Positions 8,815-20,178 of a stretch of DNA of 64,000 nt are shown here, in pieces. The notes beneath the pieces are model-generated. The model had not been told where the DNA came from. It did no database searches and was given only the letters and a program-made list of their open reading frames with translations. Each line of letters opens with the position of its first letter. The first letter of the stretch is position 1. The position numbers and the translations under genes are program-made. Origin of the DNA: Verrucomicrobia bacterium Tous-C9LFEB (GTDB taxonomy: Bacteria > Verrucomicrobiota > Verrucomicrobiia > Methylacidiphilales > UBA1321); NCBI GenBank assembly GCA_002304345.1, contig NEUU01000001.1:372001-436000 (forward strand), in the 5' to 3' direction.

Positions 8815-11451
8815 ATGTCTTATGCCAAGCCTTACCCCAAACCGGCCGATGCGTATGCTGATTTTATCGCTTATGCCTCACAAGCTCGAACCAAGATTGA
8901 TGCTCATCCCGAATGGCGCGAATGGTTGTTGAGCCCGGAGATTATCGACCCGCGTCAATTGCGTGGACCGGGCAAGTGGAAGCAGGACTGGTTGACCCTG
9001 GCCGGTGATGGGGCCAGTTCGTTCGATGCCGCTGTGCGGGCGTTACGCCAGTTGAAGCAACGCGAATACCTGCGCATTGGCTTGCACGATTTTTCGGGTT
9101 TCATTTCAGTGGAAGAAACCATGCGGCAGGTTTCCGACCTTGCCGACTTTTGCCTGCAGGTGGTTCTCGATGTGGCGCAGCAGCCGTTGATCGAACGTTG
9201 GGGAAAACCGGATACGGAATTCACCGTGCTCGGCATGGGCAAGCTGGGCGGTCAGGAACTGAATTACAGTTCGGACATCGATGTGATCTTTCTCTTTGGA
9301 GCAGAAGGACAACTCAGCCGCCAGTTCACCTACAGTGAATATTTCGTGCGGCTCGCGCAAAAGATCATTGGCGCGTTCAGTACTCAAACCGGCGACGGCA
9401 ATCTCTTCCGTATCGACTTGCGCTTGCGGCCAGAAGGCGACTCCGGCGCACTGGCGAGTTCGCTGGAAGCCTGCGAGAATTATTATGCCGCCTATGGCGA
9501 AACGTGGGAGCGCATGGCGTTGCTGAAGGCGCGTCCCTCCGCGGGTGACAAGGGACTCGGCTACGAGTTCGAACAGATGCGCACGGCGTTTTGTTATCCA
9601 CGCAGCCTATCGCTGGAAATCATCGAGGAAATCGCCGTGATCAAGGAGCGCATCGAGCGCGAAGTGGTCGGCGTGGAAAACCTCGATTTGCATGTGAAGC
9701 TCGGCACGGGCGGCATTCGCGAAATCGAATTCATCGTGCAAGCACTCCAGATTTTGAACGGTGCGCGCCTTCCCTATTTTCAACATCGCTCGACGCTACC
9801 CGCGCTCTCGGCCGCCGTGACGCTTGATATTCTTCCGGCATCCAAGGTAAAGGTCTTGAAAGAGGCTTACCTGTGGTGGCGCACGGTGGAGCACCGGTTG
9901 CAAATGGTCGCGGACCTGCAAACGCATTCCCTGCCGCGCGATCTCGCCCGTCGCACGCAAATCGCGGAAACCCTTGGCCTGGGACTGCCCGAGTTCGAAG
10001 AATTGATCACGCATCACCGGCGCAATGTGCGGGAGATTTTTGACGAGGTATTCTCGGAGCATAAAACCGTGGTAGCGGGCAGTGGCGAGATGATTGCCAC
10101 CGACTTCTTTACCGACCCGGATCATGCGCGCAAGGACATGGACGCGCTCGAACCCTCCGGCAAAAGCGAGCGGCATGTTTCGCCACGAACCCGGCGCTCG
10201 TTCCAGCGTTTTTGCAATGAGCTGGAAAACAGCCTGCGCCGCTGTGTTGACCCGGACTTGAGCCTCACCCGGCTGGTTCGGTTTGTCGATGTCTACGGCG
10301 CGCACAGCCTGCTCTACGAGAGCTTGGCGAATAATCCGAAGGCACTCGAACTGCTATTGAAAATTTTTGACCGGAGCCAGTTCTATACGGAGCTGTTATT
10401 GGCCCGGCCCGAACTTTTCGAGGAAGCCGCCCGATCGGGTACGCTCGATTTTCGCAAGAAATCCGAAGAGTACATCCGCGAGCTTGGAAACCTGAAAGGT
10501 GATCCTGCCTTGGAATCGAGGCGCTATCGACGGGCCGAATTGTTGCGGATCTTCCTGCGCGATATCCTTGCCCTGGATGAACTGCACATCATCCAACGCG
10601 AATACAGCGCGCTCGCCCGCGCCTGCCTCGACTACGCCGTGAAGCAGGTCAAACCTTCGAGTCCGGTCGTGATCATCGGCATGGGCAAATTCGGTGGAGC
10701 GGAACTCAGCTATGGCTCGGATCTCGACTGCCTGATGATCGGGGACGACGAAAACGCGGGACGGGAGATCAGCAAATTCATGGCGGAGATTCTCCCCACG
10801 GGTATTCTCTTTCCGGTCGATTTCCGGTTGCGTCCAAATGGCGAGGGGCCCATTTGCGTGCCGCTCGAAGCGTACCGCGATTATTACCAGAACAAGGCGC
10901 ACTCCTGGGAGATTCAGGCCTTCACGCGCGCGCGGGTCGTGGCTGGCGATAAAGCACTGGGAGAGGCGTTCATGGACGCCATCGATCCCATCTGGCAGGA
11001 GAAGGTTCGCCAAACGGACTTAACCATGGACGTGGCCAAAATGCGCTATCGCATCGAGACGGAACGTGTGGACGCCGCGCACAAGGAATTGGAATTCAAG
11101 ACCGGAGTAGGCGGAATGATTGACGTTGAGTTCGGACTCCAAGCCTATTTGATGAAGCGTCGCCTGCGCGAGCCGCGCACGTGGAGCGCCCTGTCATGGC
11201 TCAGCGAGGACATGCCGGAATTGGCGGAATCATGGCGCGCCGATTATCTCTTTTTGCGCAAGATCGAATCGATTCTCCGCTGCGATCAGAACAGCGGCGT
11301 TTCCAAGCTGCCGAAGGACGAGAAGGAATTCACCAAGCTGTCGCAACGCATGGGCTTTGTCGATGCGGCGGCGTTCAGGGAGTTTTATGATCAGACTCGC
11401 GCACGGATTCGAGCCGGCTACGAGACGCTAATGCCGCCCGTGCCGCACTGA
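8815..11451 (+). CDS. glnE: Bifunctional glutamine synthetase adenylyltransferase/deadenylylase
   Basis: An 878-residue protein with the two nucleotidyltransferase domains of GlnE. The N-terminal one has GMGKLGGQELNYSSDID near residue 141 (adenylyl-removing), and the C-terminal one has GMGKFGGAELSYGSDLD near residue 622 (adenylylating). In known systems it regulates glutamine synthetase in response to nitrogen status, partnered by PII; neither glnA nor glnB is in this window. The ATG at 8815 is used; a TTG two codons upstream follows an in-frame stop at 8791, so the start is tightly bounded. There is no strong Shine-Dalgarno. The last 77 bp overlap the convergent rnc gene. Confidence 0.93.
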   Translation: MSYAKPYPKPADAYADFIAYASQARTKIDAHPEWREWLLSPEIIDPRQLRGPGKWKQDWLTLAGDGASSFDAAVRALRQLKQREYLRIGLHDFSGFISVEETMRQVSDLADFCLQVVLDVAQQPLIERWGKPDTEFTVLGMGKLGGQELNYSSDIDVIFLFGAEGQLSRQFTYSEYFVRLAQKIIGAFSTQTGDGNLFRIDLRLRPEGDSGALASSLEACENYYAAYGETWERMALLKARPSAGDKGLGYEFEQMRTAFCYPRSLSLEIIEEIAVIKERIEREVVGVENLDLHVKLGTGGIREIEFIVQALQILNGARLPYFQHRSTLPALSAAVTLDILPASKVKVLKEAYLWWRTVEHRLQMVADLQTHSLPRDLARRTQIAETLGLGLPEFEELITHHRRNVREIFDEVFSEHKTVVAGSGEMIATDFFTDPDHARKDMDALEPSGKSERHVSPRTRRSFQRFCNELENSLRRCVDPDLSLTRLVRFVDVYGAHSLLYESLANNPKALELLLKIFDRSQFYTELLLARPELFEEAARSGTLDFRKKSEEYIRELGNLKGDPALESRRYRRAELLRIFLRDILALDELHIIQREYSALARACLDYAVKQVKPSSPVVIIGMGKFGGAELSYGSDLDCLMIGDDENAGREISKFMAEILPTGILFPVDFRLRPNGEGPICVPLEAYRDYYQNKAHSWEIQAFTRARVVAGDKALGEAFMDAIDPIWQEKVRQTDLTMDVAKMRYRIETERVDAAHKELEFKTGVGGMIDVEFGLQAYLMKRRLREPRTWSALSWLSEDMPELAESWRADYLFLRKIESILRCDQNSGVSKLPKDEKEFTKLSQRMGFVDAAAFREFYDQTRARIRAGYETLMPPVPH

Positions 11452-12094
11452 TCTCCGCTTCCTTCTTGCTCTGACCGACACCGCGACCAAGTTCGCTGCC
11501 CTTCCAGTGAACGGAGACCTCGAATTGGCGGGCGTGGGCCGGGCCGTGCTCGGATTCGCAACGATACTCCGGCGGTTCGCCGCCGGTCGTTTGCAGGAAT
11601 TCCTGCAGATCGCCCTTGGGATTTTCCGAGGAATTCTTCCGGCCAATCGCGGCCACGGCGGGATTCAGCAGCCGCAGAATCACGTCTCGAGCCACTTCCC
11701 ATCCGGCATCCTGAAAAACCGCGCCGAAGACCGCTTCCATCGCATCCGCAAGATTGGAGCTGCGGGTACGGCCCGCGTTCATTTCCTCGCCCCGGCCCAG
11801 AACAAGAGAGGCTCCCAGCTCCAGCGACTCCGCCAAAGTTTGCAACTGAATGCGGTTGACCAACCGGGCGCGCAGCATAGTGAGCTGACCCTCAGGTTGA
11901 TTGGGGAAAAGATCGAAAAGACGTTGCGTGATAGCCAACTGGAGAACGGCATCGCCAAGGAATTCCAGCCGCTGATTATCCGGCACTTGTTGCCGCAATT
12001 CGTGACCGTAAGAGGGATGGGTCAACGCCTCCTTCAGGAGCTCGGGACGTTTGAAGGTATATTCGAGGCGGGATTGAATTAGTTCGAGGCTCAT
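11375..12094 (-). CDS. rnc: Ribonuclease III
   Basis: A 239-residue protein: an RNase III domain with the signature NQRLEFLGDAVLQL near the N-terminus and the second acidic cluster NLADAMEAVFGAVF, then a C-terminal double-stranded RNA-binding domain (GDLQEFLQ to KKEAEISAARAAL). It cleaves double-stranded RNA in rRNA and mRNA processing. The start at 12094 is chosen because MSLELIQSRLEYTF is the family start and its ATG overlaps the upstream recombinase stop by ATGA; the frame stays open upstream only inside that gene. The C-terminal 77 bp run into the 3' end of glnE on the other strand. Confidence 0.93.
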   Translation of the reverse strand: MSLELIQSRLEYTFKRPELLKEALTHPSYGHELRQQVPDNQRLEFLGDAVLQLAITQRLFDLFPNQPEGQLTMLRARLVNRIQLQTLAESLELGASLVLGRGEEMNAGRTRSSNLADAMEAVFGAVFQDAGWEVARDVILRLLNPAVAAIGRKNSSENPKGDLQEFLQTTGGEPPEYRCESEHGPAHARQFEVSVHWKGSELGRGVGQSKKEAEISAARAALASRSRLESVRESDHKTP

Positions 12095-13029
12095 GACGTT
12101 AACTTGGCGCGGGGATGAAATTGCTGGTGGATTTGGCGCAATCGGATCTGATCGACGTGGGTGTAGATTTGCGTGGTGGCCAGGCTCGCATGACCGAGCA
12201 TTTCCTGAATAGCGCGCAAATCCGCGCCATGCGATAGCAAATGTGTGGCAAAAGAATGGCGCAGGGCGTGAGGATAAACATTCTTTTGCAGTCCGGAGAG
12301 TTGGAAAATGTCCTTCACAATCTGCCACAGCCGGGCGGTGGTTAGCTTGCGGCCATGCTGACCGAGAAAGATTTCACCTCCGGTGCGCGGATGCACGAGT
12401 CGGTGGCGGCCTTGGTCGAGATAGCGTTCGATGGCTTCCGCCGCCTTGGTCCCGACCGGCACCAATCGTTCCTTGTTGCCCTTGCCGATGACGCGGATGA
12501 ATTTCTCAGCCGGCAGGTAATTCTCCAGCCGGGCATTGACCATTTCGGAAGCGCGCAATCCGCTGGAGTAGAGCAGTTCGATGATCGCATGGTCGCGGAG
12601 ACCGAGCGGTGTCTCGGGGAAATCGACGTTCAGCAGCCGGTCGACTTCCTCCTCGCTGAGCGTCTCGGGCAAGCGTTGCGGCAGTTTGGGAATATCGAGC
12701 GTCTCGGTGAGGTTCGCCTCGAGCCGCTTCTCGCGATGGAGATGGCCGAAGAAATGTTTGAGAGCGACCACCAGAACCTTCAGCGAAGCCGGGGCCAGAT
12801 CACGCTCCCTGCGGCGCTCGCGCAGGAATGTTTGCACGTCGGTGAGCCGCAGGGCAGCCAGATCGCGCAGGCCGCGTTTCTCGCACCACGCGGTGAAGCT
12901 TTCCAGTGCGATGCGGTTGATGAGCTGGGTATTGACCGCGTGACTCTTCTCCGTGGCGAGGGCCGCGAGACATTCCTCGATCTCGTCGACCCAGAGCGGG
13001 GGAGCGGGCTGGGAGTCGGGGGCGGTCAT
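12091..13029 (-). CDS. Tyrosine recombinase of the XerC/XerD type
   Basis: A 312-residue protein with an N-terminal SAM-like core-binding domain and a C-terminal catalytic domain. Catalytic residues are visible: Arg in SSGLRASEMV, HALRHSFATHLL (His and Arg), GHASLATTQIYTHVD (His and nucleophile Tyr). Length and the HALRHSFATHLL block fit chromosome-dimer resolution recombinases rather than phage integrases. XerC cannot be told from XerD from this sequence alone. The stop overlaps the rnc start by ATGA, and the sugar nucleotidyltransferase gene ends only 3 bp upstream, so it looks like part of a housekeeping operon. Confidence 0.88.
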   Translation of the reverse strand: MTAPDSQPAPPLWVDEIEECLAALATEKSHAVNTQLINRIALESFTAWCEKRGLRDLAALRLTDVQTFLRERRRERDLAPASLKVLVVALKHFFGHLHREKRLEANLTETLDIPKLPQRLPETLSEEEVDRLLNVDFPETPLGLRDHAIIELLYSSGLRASEMVNARLENYLPAEKFIRVIGKGNKERLVPVGTKAAEAIERYLDQGRHRLVHPRTGGEIFLGQHGRKLTTARLWQIVKDIFQLSGLQKNVYPHALRHSFATHLLSHGADLRAIQEMLGHASLATTQIYTHVDQIRLRQIHQQFHPRAKLTS

Positions 13030-13032
13030 GCC

Positions 13033-13752
13033 TTACGGTGCGAAATCCGTTTTTTGATTGAGCGAAGCCAAAACTTCCGGGTCACGCACATCGACCCATC
13101 GCTTGCGCAGTTGCACGCCACGAATGCGACCACCGGAACTGGTCAACGCCTTGAGTGCGTCGGTCAGTTCATATTCACCGCGGGGCGATTTCTCCAGCCG
13201 GGCCGTGTATTCGAATATGGTCGGAGTGAAAAGATAGATGCCCGCGTTGTAATAGGAATTGGGTGGCGGTTGCGTCGATTTTTCAACCAGATCAATCATC
13301 CAGTCTTCCGTGTCGAGCACGACCGCGCCGCCCTTGGATAAATCCTCTCCCGCCTTCAGCGCAATCACGCCGTCGCCAGCAAATTGGTCATGGAGATAAC
13401 CGTAGTCGCTCGGATCGATGAGGATATCGCCGTAGGTGAGGAGGAACCGCTCCCGGCCAATCCAGGGCGCGGCCAGCTCGGGCGCTTTGCCGGTGCCGTT
13501 CTGCACTTCCTGCACGCCGTAGGTGATGGAAACCTTCCATTGGCTGCCATCGCCGAAATGGTTTTTAATCACATCGCCCTGATAACCGATGATGATGAAA
13601 AAATGACGGACGTGGGCGTGATCGCGAAGACCTTCGATAATGTGTTGCAGGATCGGTTTCCCCTGAACTGCCAGCATGGGCTTGGGCAATTCAGCGGTGA
13701 GGGTGTTCATGCGGGTGCCTTTACCGGCGGCGAGAATGACGGCTTTTAACAT
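13033..13752 (-). CDS. Sugar-phosphate nucleotidyltransferase
   Basis: A 239-residue protein starting MLKAVILAAGKGTRM, the nucleotide-binding signature of NDP-sugar pyrophosphorylases, followed by ELPKPMLAVQGKPIL with the conserved PKP. It should transfer an NTP to a sugar 1-phosphate; glucose, mannose or N-acetylhexosamine substrates cannot be distinguished. It has no left-handed beta-helix extension, so it lacks a GlmU-type acetyltransferase half. The start at 13752 places the signature at the N-terminus; the frame is open further upstream but unrelated. It lies 11 bp downstream of lpxA, suggesting an envelope polysaccharide role. Confidence 0.85.
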   Translation of the reverse strand: MLKAVILAAGKGTRMNTLTAELPKPMLAVQGKPILQHIIEGLRDHAHVRHFFIIIGYQGDVIKNHFGDGSQWKVSITYGVQEVQNGTGKAPELAAPWIGRERFLLTYGDILIDPSDYGYLHDQFAGDGVIALKAGEDLSKGGAVVLDTEDWMIDLVEKSTQPPPNSYYNAGIYLFTPTIFEYTARLEKSPRGEYELTDALKALTSSGGRIRGVQLRKRWVDVRDPEVLASLNQKTDFAP

Positions 13753-13763
13753 AAATGGGATTC

Positions 13764-14567
13764 CTATTCCTCGTCTTCGGTGTCGCGTCGGCTCCCGGCG
13801 CAAATACCACGTTTGGAGGTGCGGATGAAGGTGATGATTTTTTGGACTTCAGGGGTGGGCGACTCTTTTTCGAGCTGCTCAAGGGCCTGAGGGAAATTCA
13901 AAGTCGAGCGGTGGAGCAATTTAAACGCTTCGACCACACTACGGCGTACCTCCGGGGAGAACCCCGCGCGCTTCATGCCGACGCGGTTGACACCGCCGAC
14001 GCGATTGGTGTCGACCGCCATGAAGTAGGGGGGGACGTCCTTGCTGATGCGAGTGAGCCCGCGCATGATGGCGAGTTCGCCGACGCGTGTGAATTGATGC
14101 ACCACGGAACCGCCACCGAGGAAGGCGCGGTCCTGAATTTCGACATGTCCGGCGAGCAGCACGTTATTGACGATGATGACGTGGTTGCCGATGTGGCAAT
14201 TGTGCGCCACATGCGCGCCGGTCATAAGGAAATTATCGTTGCCGATGACCGTCTCGGTGCCTTCCTTCGTGCCGCGATGAATGGTTACCAGTTCGCGCAA
14301 GATATTGCGGTCGCCGATCACCACGCGGGTCGGAGCGCCCTTGTAGCCGAGGTCCTGCGGTTCGGCACCGACGACGGCACTATAGCCAATCTGGTTGCCA
14401 ACACCGAGCCGGGCAGCCCCGGTGATGATGGCATGCGCGCGGATTTCGCAGTCGTCACCGATTACGCAACCGGCTTCGATGACCGCACCGGGACCGACGC
14501 GCACATTGCGGCCGAGTTGCGCCGTGGGATCAATGACGGCGCTGGGATGAATAAGAGTCGAGTTCAT
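13764..14567 (-). CDS. lpxA: Acyl-ACP--UDP-N-acetylglucosamine O-acyltransferase
   Basis: A 267-residue protein with hexapeptide repeats of a left-handed beta-helix from residue 6 onward and the LpxA-type block MTGAHVAHNCHIGNH, which holds the catalytic His. The C-terminal helical region (GGVNRVGMKRAGFS) is typical. It performs the first step of lipid A synthesis in the cytoplasm and so indicates a lipopolysaccharide outer membrane. Other lpx genes are not in the window. It lies 6 bp downstream of radC and is followed by a nucleotidyltransferase gene. The C-terminus carries a short basic and acidic tail (RRDTEDEE). Confidence 0.93.
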   Translation of the reverse strand: MNSTLIHPSAVIDPTAQLGRNVRVGPGAVIEAGCVIGDDCEIRAHAIITGAARLGVGNQIGYSAVVGAEPQDLGYKGAPTRVVIGDRNILRELVTIHRGTKEGTETVIGNDNFLMTGAHVAHNCHIGNHVIIVNNVLLAGHVEIQDRAFLGGGSVVHQFTRVGELAIMRGLTRISKDVPPYFMAVDTNRVGGVNRVGMKRAGFSPEVRRSVVEAFKLLHRSTLNFPQALEQLEKESPTPEVQKIITFIRTSKRGICAGSRRDTEDEE

Positions 14568-14573
14568 AAATTT

Positions 14574-15275
14574 TTAGAGCAAGCCCTGTTGCCGGAAACT
14601 GAACCAAGCCTGGGGCTGGTTCGCTCGTGGGGCTCCGAGAATGATGTGGTCCAGAACCTCAATCTGCAAGACGTCACCGGCCGCTTTCAACTGGCGGGTG
14701 ACCTCGCGATCCGCCTTCGAGGGAGAGGGATCGCCCGAGGGATGATTGTGCACGAGAATTACGCCGTACGCTTGACGCCCAATGGCGTGGCGAAACGCTT
14801 CGCGGGGATGGAAGACGCTGGAGTTGAGCGTGCCATTGGAGATCTCATCAACGGCGAGAAATTTGTAGCGCGTGTTCACCGAGATGACGCGTACGCTCTC
14901 GTAATCGAGGAGGCGCATTTCCTCCCCGAGCAAGGCATAGACATCCTCCGGTGTTTCCACAGTGCGGGATTCAGCGGTGGAACGGCTCAGCCGTGCGCCA
15001 AGGGTGAAAGCGGCTTTGAGCTGGATCGCCTTGGTCTGGCCGACAGCCTTGATTTTGGCGAGCTCATTGACCGAAGCGCGACTGAGCGCTTCGAGGGAGT
15101 GTCCGTACTGGCTGAGCATTTTTTCCGCAACATCGAGCGCGGAAGCCCCCTTCATACCGGTGCGCAAGAGAATCGCGATCAACTCGGAAGTCTTGAGGCT
15201 TTCGGCACCCTGCTTAAGCAGTCTTTCCCGAGGCCTTTCCTGCGGGTCCATTTCCCGGATGAGCTGAGTCGTCAT
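14574..15275 (-). CDS. radC: RadC family protein (JAB/MPN domain)
   Basis: A 233-residue protein with an N-terminal helix-hairpin-helix-like region (ERPRERLLKQGAESL, then LAKIKAVGQTKAIQLKAA) and a C-terminal JAB/MPN metal-binding domain with VHNHPSGDPSPSKAD. The real biochemical role of RadC proteins is uncertain; an early link to DNA repair has not held up well. The first 61 bp overlap the 3' end of hflX if the ATG at 15275 is used; a start at 15251 (MDPQERPRE) would shorten the overlap and matches the family start equally well. Confidence 0.88.
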   Translation of the reverse strand: MTTQLIREMDPQERPRERLLKQGAESLKTSELIAILLRTGMKGASALDVAEKMLSQYGHSLEALSRASVNELAKIKAVGQTKAIQLKAAFTLGARLSRSTAESRTVETPEDVYALLGEEMRLLDYESVRVISVNTRYKFLAVDEISNGTLNSSVFHPREAFRHAIGRQAYGVILVHNHPSGDPSPSKADREVTRQLKAAGDVLQIEVLDHIILGAPRANQPQAWFSFRQQGLL

Positions 15276-16557
15276 GATCCTCGACCATATAGTTTTTCAC
15301 GCGTCCCTGCAACTGTGGCGGTATGTGGGCGGTGACATGGACCGTATCGTCGACATAGCTCTTGTCGATGACGCGACCGGTACGGTGGAGCTCAGCGAGC
15401 AAGGCGGTTTCGTTATTGGGAATGATGAGTTTGACCCGCAAACGCCACGAACGGACCTGATGTTCGATTTCGTGGAGCAGTTGCTCCATGCCTTCACCGG
15501 TCTGGGCGGAGATGGCCACGGAATGCTGATGCGTGCGCAGAACATGCTCGACCAGTGCGGGATTTTCCACCTGATCGATCTTGTTGAAAATGAGAACGGT
15601 CTGCTTGCCGAAGGCGTTGATTTCCTCGAGCACGGTGTTTACGGCCGTAATTTGTGTCTCGTAGAGATCATGACTGAGGTCCACGACGTGCAGCAGCAAA
15701 TCAGCCTCGGCGACTTCCTCGAGCGTGGCCTTGAACGATTCGATCAAATGGTGCGGCAATTTCTTGAGGAATCCGACCGTATCGGAGAGCAGGATCTTCT
15801 GCTTGTTCGGCAGGGTGAACTGGCGCGTGGTGGGATCGAGCGTAGCGAAAAGTTTATCCGCCGCATAGACCTCGGCGTCGGTGAGGCGATTGAGGAGGGT
15901 CGATTTACCGGCGTTCGTGTAGCCCACGAGCGAAACGATCGGCCAGTGCTGGCGCAGGCGACCAGCGCGTTGGACGCTGCGATGTTGACGCACTTCCTCA
16001 AGCTCGCGCTCAAGCCGCGCGATCTTTTCCATGACACGACGGCGGTCGACTTCCAACTGCGTTTCACCGGGACCGCGAGTGCCGATACCGCCGCTTTGAC
16101 GCGACAGGTGGGTCCACATGCGGGTCAGGCGCGGGAGCAGATATTGCAATTGCGCGAGCTCAATCTGGAGTTTGCCTTCGCGCGATTTGGCGCGTTGCGC
16201 GAAAATATCGAGAATGAGCTGGGTGCGGTCAATCACCTTCCGGCCGATGATGCGCTCGAGATTGCGGCTCTGGGCGGGGCTGAGCTCGTCGTCGAACACG
16301 ACCGATTGGATATTATTCTTACCGCAATAACCGGCCAACTCTTCGGCTTTGCCGCTGCCGATGTAGCACGACGCGGTGGGCCGTTCGAGTTTCTGGATGG
16401 CAGTGTGGGCAACTTCGCCTCCGGCGCTTTTGACAAGTTCGCCCAGTTCGGTCAGCGATTCCGCCTGTTCCCAATGATCGAGGCTGGCGCGTTCGAGACC
16501 AACGAGGAGCGCGCGCTCCTTCGCATCATCAGGGGCTGTACGGTGTAGCGTCTTCAA
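15214..16557 (-). CDS. hflX: GTPase HflX
   Basis: A 447-residue protein with the HflX N-terminal domain (GSGKAEEL, VVFDDELSPAQSRNLE, VIDRTQLILDIFAQRA) and a GTPase domain: G1 GYTNAGKST at 212-220, G3 DTVGF and G4 NKID. The glycine-rich SGGIGTRGPGETQLE linker is diagnostic. HflX binds the large ribosomal subunit and rescues stalled or heat-damaged ribosomes. Its start overlaps the miaA stop by ATGA (16554-16557), the classic miaA-hflX neighbourhood. The C-terminal tail is Gly/Lys-rich and overlaps the radC start. Confidence 0.95.
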   Translation of the reverse strand: MKTLHRTAPDDAKERALLVGLERASLDHWEQAESLTELGELVKSAGGEVAHTAIQKLERPTASCYIGSGKAEELAGYCGKNNIQSVVFDDELSPAQSRNLERIIGRKVIDRTQLILDIFAQRAKSREGKLQIELAQLQYLLPRLTRMWTHLSRQSGGIGTRGPGETQLEVDRRRVMEKIARLERELEEVRQHRSVQRAGRLRQHWPIVSLVGYTNAGKSTLLNRLTDAEVYAADKLFATLDPTTRQFTLPNKQKILLSDTVGFLKKLPHHLIESFKATLEEVAEADLLLHVVDLSHDLYETQITAVNTVLEEINAFGKQTVLIFNKIDQVENPALVEHVLRTHQHSVAISAQTGEGMEQLLHEIEHQVRSWRLRVKLIIPNNETALLAELHRTGRVIDKSYVDDTVHVTAHIPPQLQGRVKNYMVEDHDDSAHPGNGPAGKASGKTA

Positions 16558-17459
16558 AGGAGACGATCCGCAGCGGCGGTGGAAAGTTCGTTAGGGGCCA
16601 TCGGTACGGCAATCAGCTTACTTTCCCGGCGGAACCATGTCAACTGGCGCTTGGCGTACTGCCGGGTGGCCAGGGCGATCGCTTCCCTGACCAGATTCAG
16701 GTCGCCATTAGATTGTAACCAGGCGGCGAGTTCCGGGTAACCAATGGCGGGGAAATTCAGCAACGCATCCAACCCGTGGCGTTCGACCAAGGTACGCACT
16801 TCGTCGATCCACCCGGCTTCCAACATCTGGTCCACGCGCTGATTGATGCGGGCATGGAGATCGCTCTTGTCGCGTTCGATGTAAAAAGCGCGAAAGCTTT
16901 TAATGAGGGGCGGCCTGGTGTCCTGCTGCCATTTTCGCAAAGAGATACCGGTCGTCTCCATGACCTCAATTGCCCGTGCGATGCGGCGGGGATTTTTCAG
17001 GTCAAGATGCGGCACAATCTCCGGATCAGTCTCGGCCAAACGCTTTTGCAATTCTTCCAGTGTCATTTGCGCGAGCAGCTCTCGTAACTCGTTCGCGGCC
17101 GCCGGGGCTTCGCACAATCCCTGGGTGAGCGCCCGATAATAGAGGCCGGTGCCACCAACGATCACCACGGATTGACCGATCCGGCTGCAACGGTCGAGGA
17201 AAAGAGCGGCGTGCTTAAGATATGCGCCGACGTCGAATGAGTCGCCCAGATCGACCAAATCAATGCCGCCGTGAGCGATCTCCCGCTGTTCCGCTTGGGA
17301 AGGTTTGCTCGTGCCGATATTGGCCTCGCGATAGACTTGCATTGAGTCCATCACGAGAATGGCCGCGTTCAAGCGTCGGGCCAGTTGCAGCGCGATCTCA
17401 CTTTTGCCGACTCCGGTGGGGCCAGCGACAAAAAGGATCTCCGGGCCACTTGTGCTCAT
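16554..17459 (-). CDS. miaA: tRNA dimethylallyltransferase
   Basis: A 301-residue protein with the P-loop GPTGVGKSEIA near residue 14 and the following DSMQVYREANIGTSKP block specific to MiaA. It adds a dimethylallyl group to A37 of tRNAs that read UNN codons. It sits 4 bp downstream of the helicase gene and overlaps hflX by ATGA. The hfq gene that often lies between miaA and hflX in other bacteria is absent here. Confidence 0.95.
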   Translation of the reverse strand: MSTSGPEILFVAGPTGVGKSEIALQLARRLNAAILVMDSMQVYREANIGTSKPSQAEQREIAHGGIDLVDLGDSFDVGAYLKHAALFLDRCSRIGQSVVIVGGTGLYYRALTQGLCEAPAAANELRELLAQMTLEELQKRLAETDPEIVPHLDLKNPRRIARAIEVMETTGISLRKWQQDTRPPLIKSFRAFYIERDKSDLHARINQRVDQMLEAGWIDEVRTLVERHGLDALLNFPAIGYPELAAWLQSNGDLNLVREAIALATRQYAKRQLTWFRRESKLIAVPMAPNELSTAAADRLL

Positions 17460-17463
17460 GATT

Positions 17464-19464
<2,001 letters not shown>

Positions 19465-19468
19465 TGGA

Positions 19469-20176
19469 TTAGAGAATTTCGGCGAGTGTCACTTTTTTGT
19501 CGTAGAGCGCCTTGCCGACGATGGCTCCGTAGAGATTCGGAATCTGGCGCAGGACATTGATGTGTTCGACCGTGGCTACGCCGCCGGAAGCGATCACCTG
19601 GAGATCCACCGATTCGAGCACTTCCTTGAGCGCGGGAATATTGGGACCGGTGAACATGCCGTCCGTGGAGATATCGGTATAGATAATCGTGCCGGCACCG
19701 GTGACGGAAACCGCCTGCGCGAGCTGAACCGCGGTCCACTTGCTGGCTTCGGTCCAGCCTTTGACGGCCACAATGCCGTTCTTCGCATCGATGCCGACGG
19801 CGATCGATTCACCGCCAAACTTGTCGACCACGGAACGGACGAAATCGAGTGAGTCGCACGCTTTGGTGCCGATTACGACTCGCGCCACGCCCGCCGCGAG
19901 GGCCGCGTCAATGGCTTCTTCATTGCGCATGCCGCCGCCGAGTTCGATGGGGATATTGATGGCCTTGGCGATCTGCTCAACGATGTGAAGATTCTGCGGG
20001 TGACCGGTGAACGCACCATCGAGATCGACGATGTGCAACTCCTCGGCTCCTTGCTGTTCCCAGCCTTTCGCCACGGCGATGGGATCATCGCTGTAGGTGG
20101 TTTGCTGATCGGCTTTGCCTTGTTGCAGGCGAACCACTTTACCTCCACGGAGGTCAATAGCAGGAAGAATCTTCAT
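19469..20176 (-). CDS. hisA: Phosphoribosylformimino-AICAR-phosphate isomerase
   Basis: A 235-residue TIM-barrel protein, start MKILPAIDLRGGKVVRL. The two phosphate-binding halves are visible (IELGGGMRNEEAIDAAL and VIASGGVATVEHI), as is the catalytic Asp region near ID and the DISTDGMF segment. It catalyses the fourth step of histidine synthesis. It follows hisH and hisB in transcription order, but hisF and hisG are not in the window. A cruciform-type repeat lies directly upstream of its ATG (20179-20231). Confidence 0.95.
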   Translation of the reverse strand: MKILPAIDLRGGKVVRLQQGKADQQTTYSDDPIAVAKGWEQQGAEELHIVDLDGAFTGHPQNLHIVEQIAKAINIPIELGGGMRNEEAIDAALAAGVARVVIGTKACDSLDFVRSVVDKFGGESIAVGIDAKNGIVAVKGWTEASKWTAVQLAQAVSVTGAGTIIYTDISTDGMFTGPNIPALKEVLESVDLQVIASGGVATVEHINVLRQIPNLYGAIVGKALYDKKVTLAEIL

Positions 20177-20178
20177 GT

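Noticed and set aside
12091-13029. Integrase of a mobile element
   Set aside because: The recombinase fits the Xer housekeeping family, is embedded in an operon with rnc, and no attachment sites or cargo genes flank it.
13755-15335. A large plus-strand protein across lpxA and radC
   Set aside because: It overlaps two genes with diagnostic motifs on the other strand and shows no family features.
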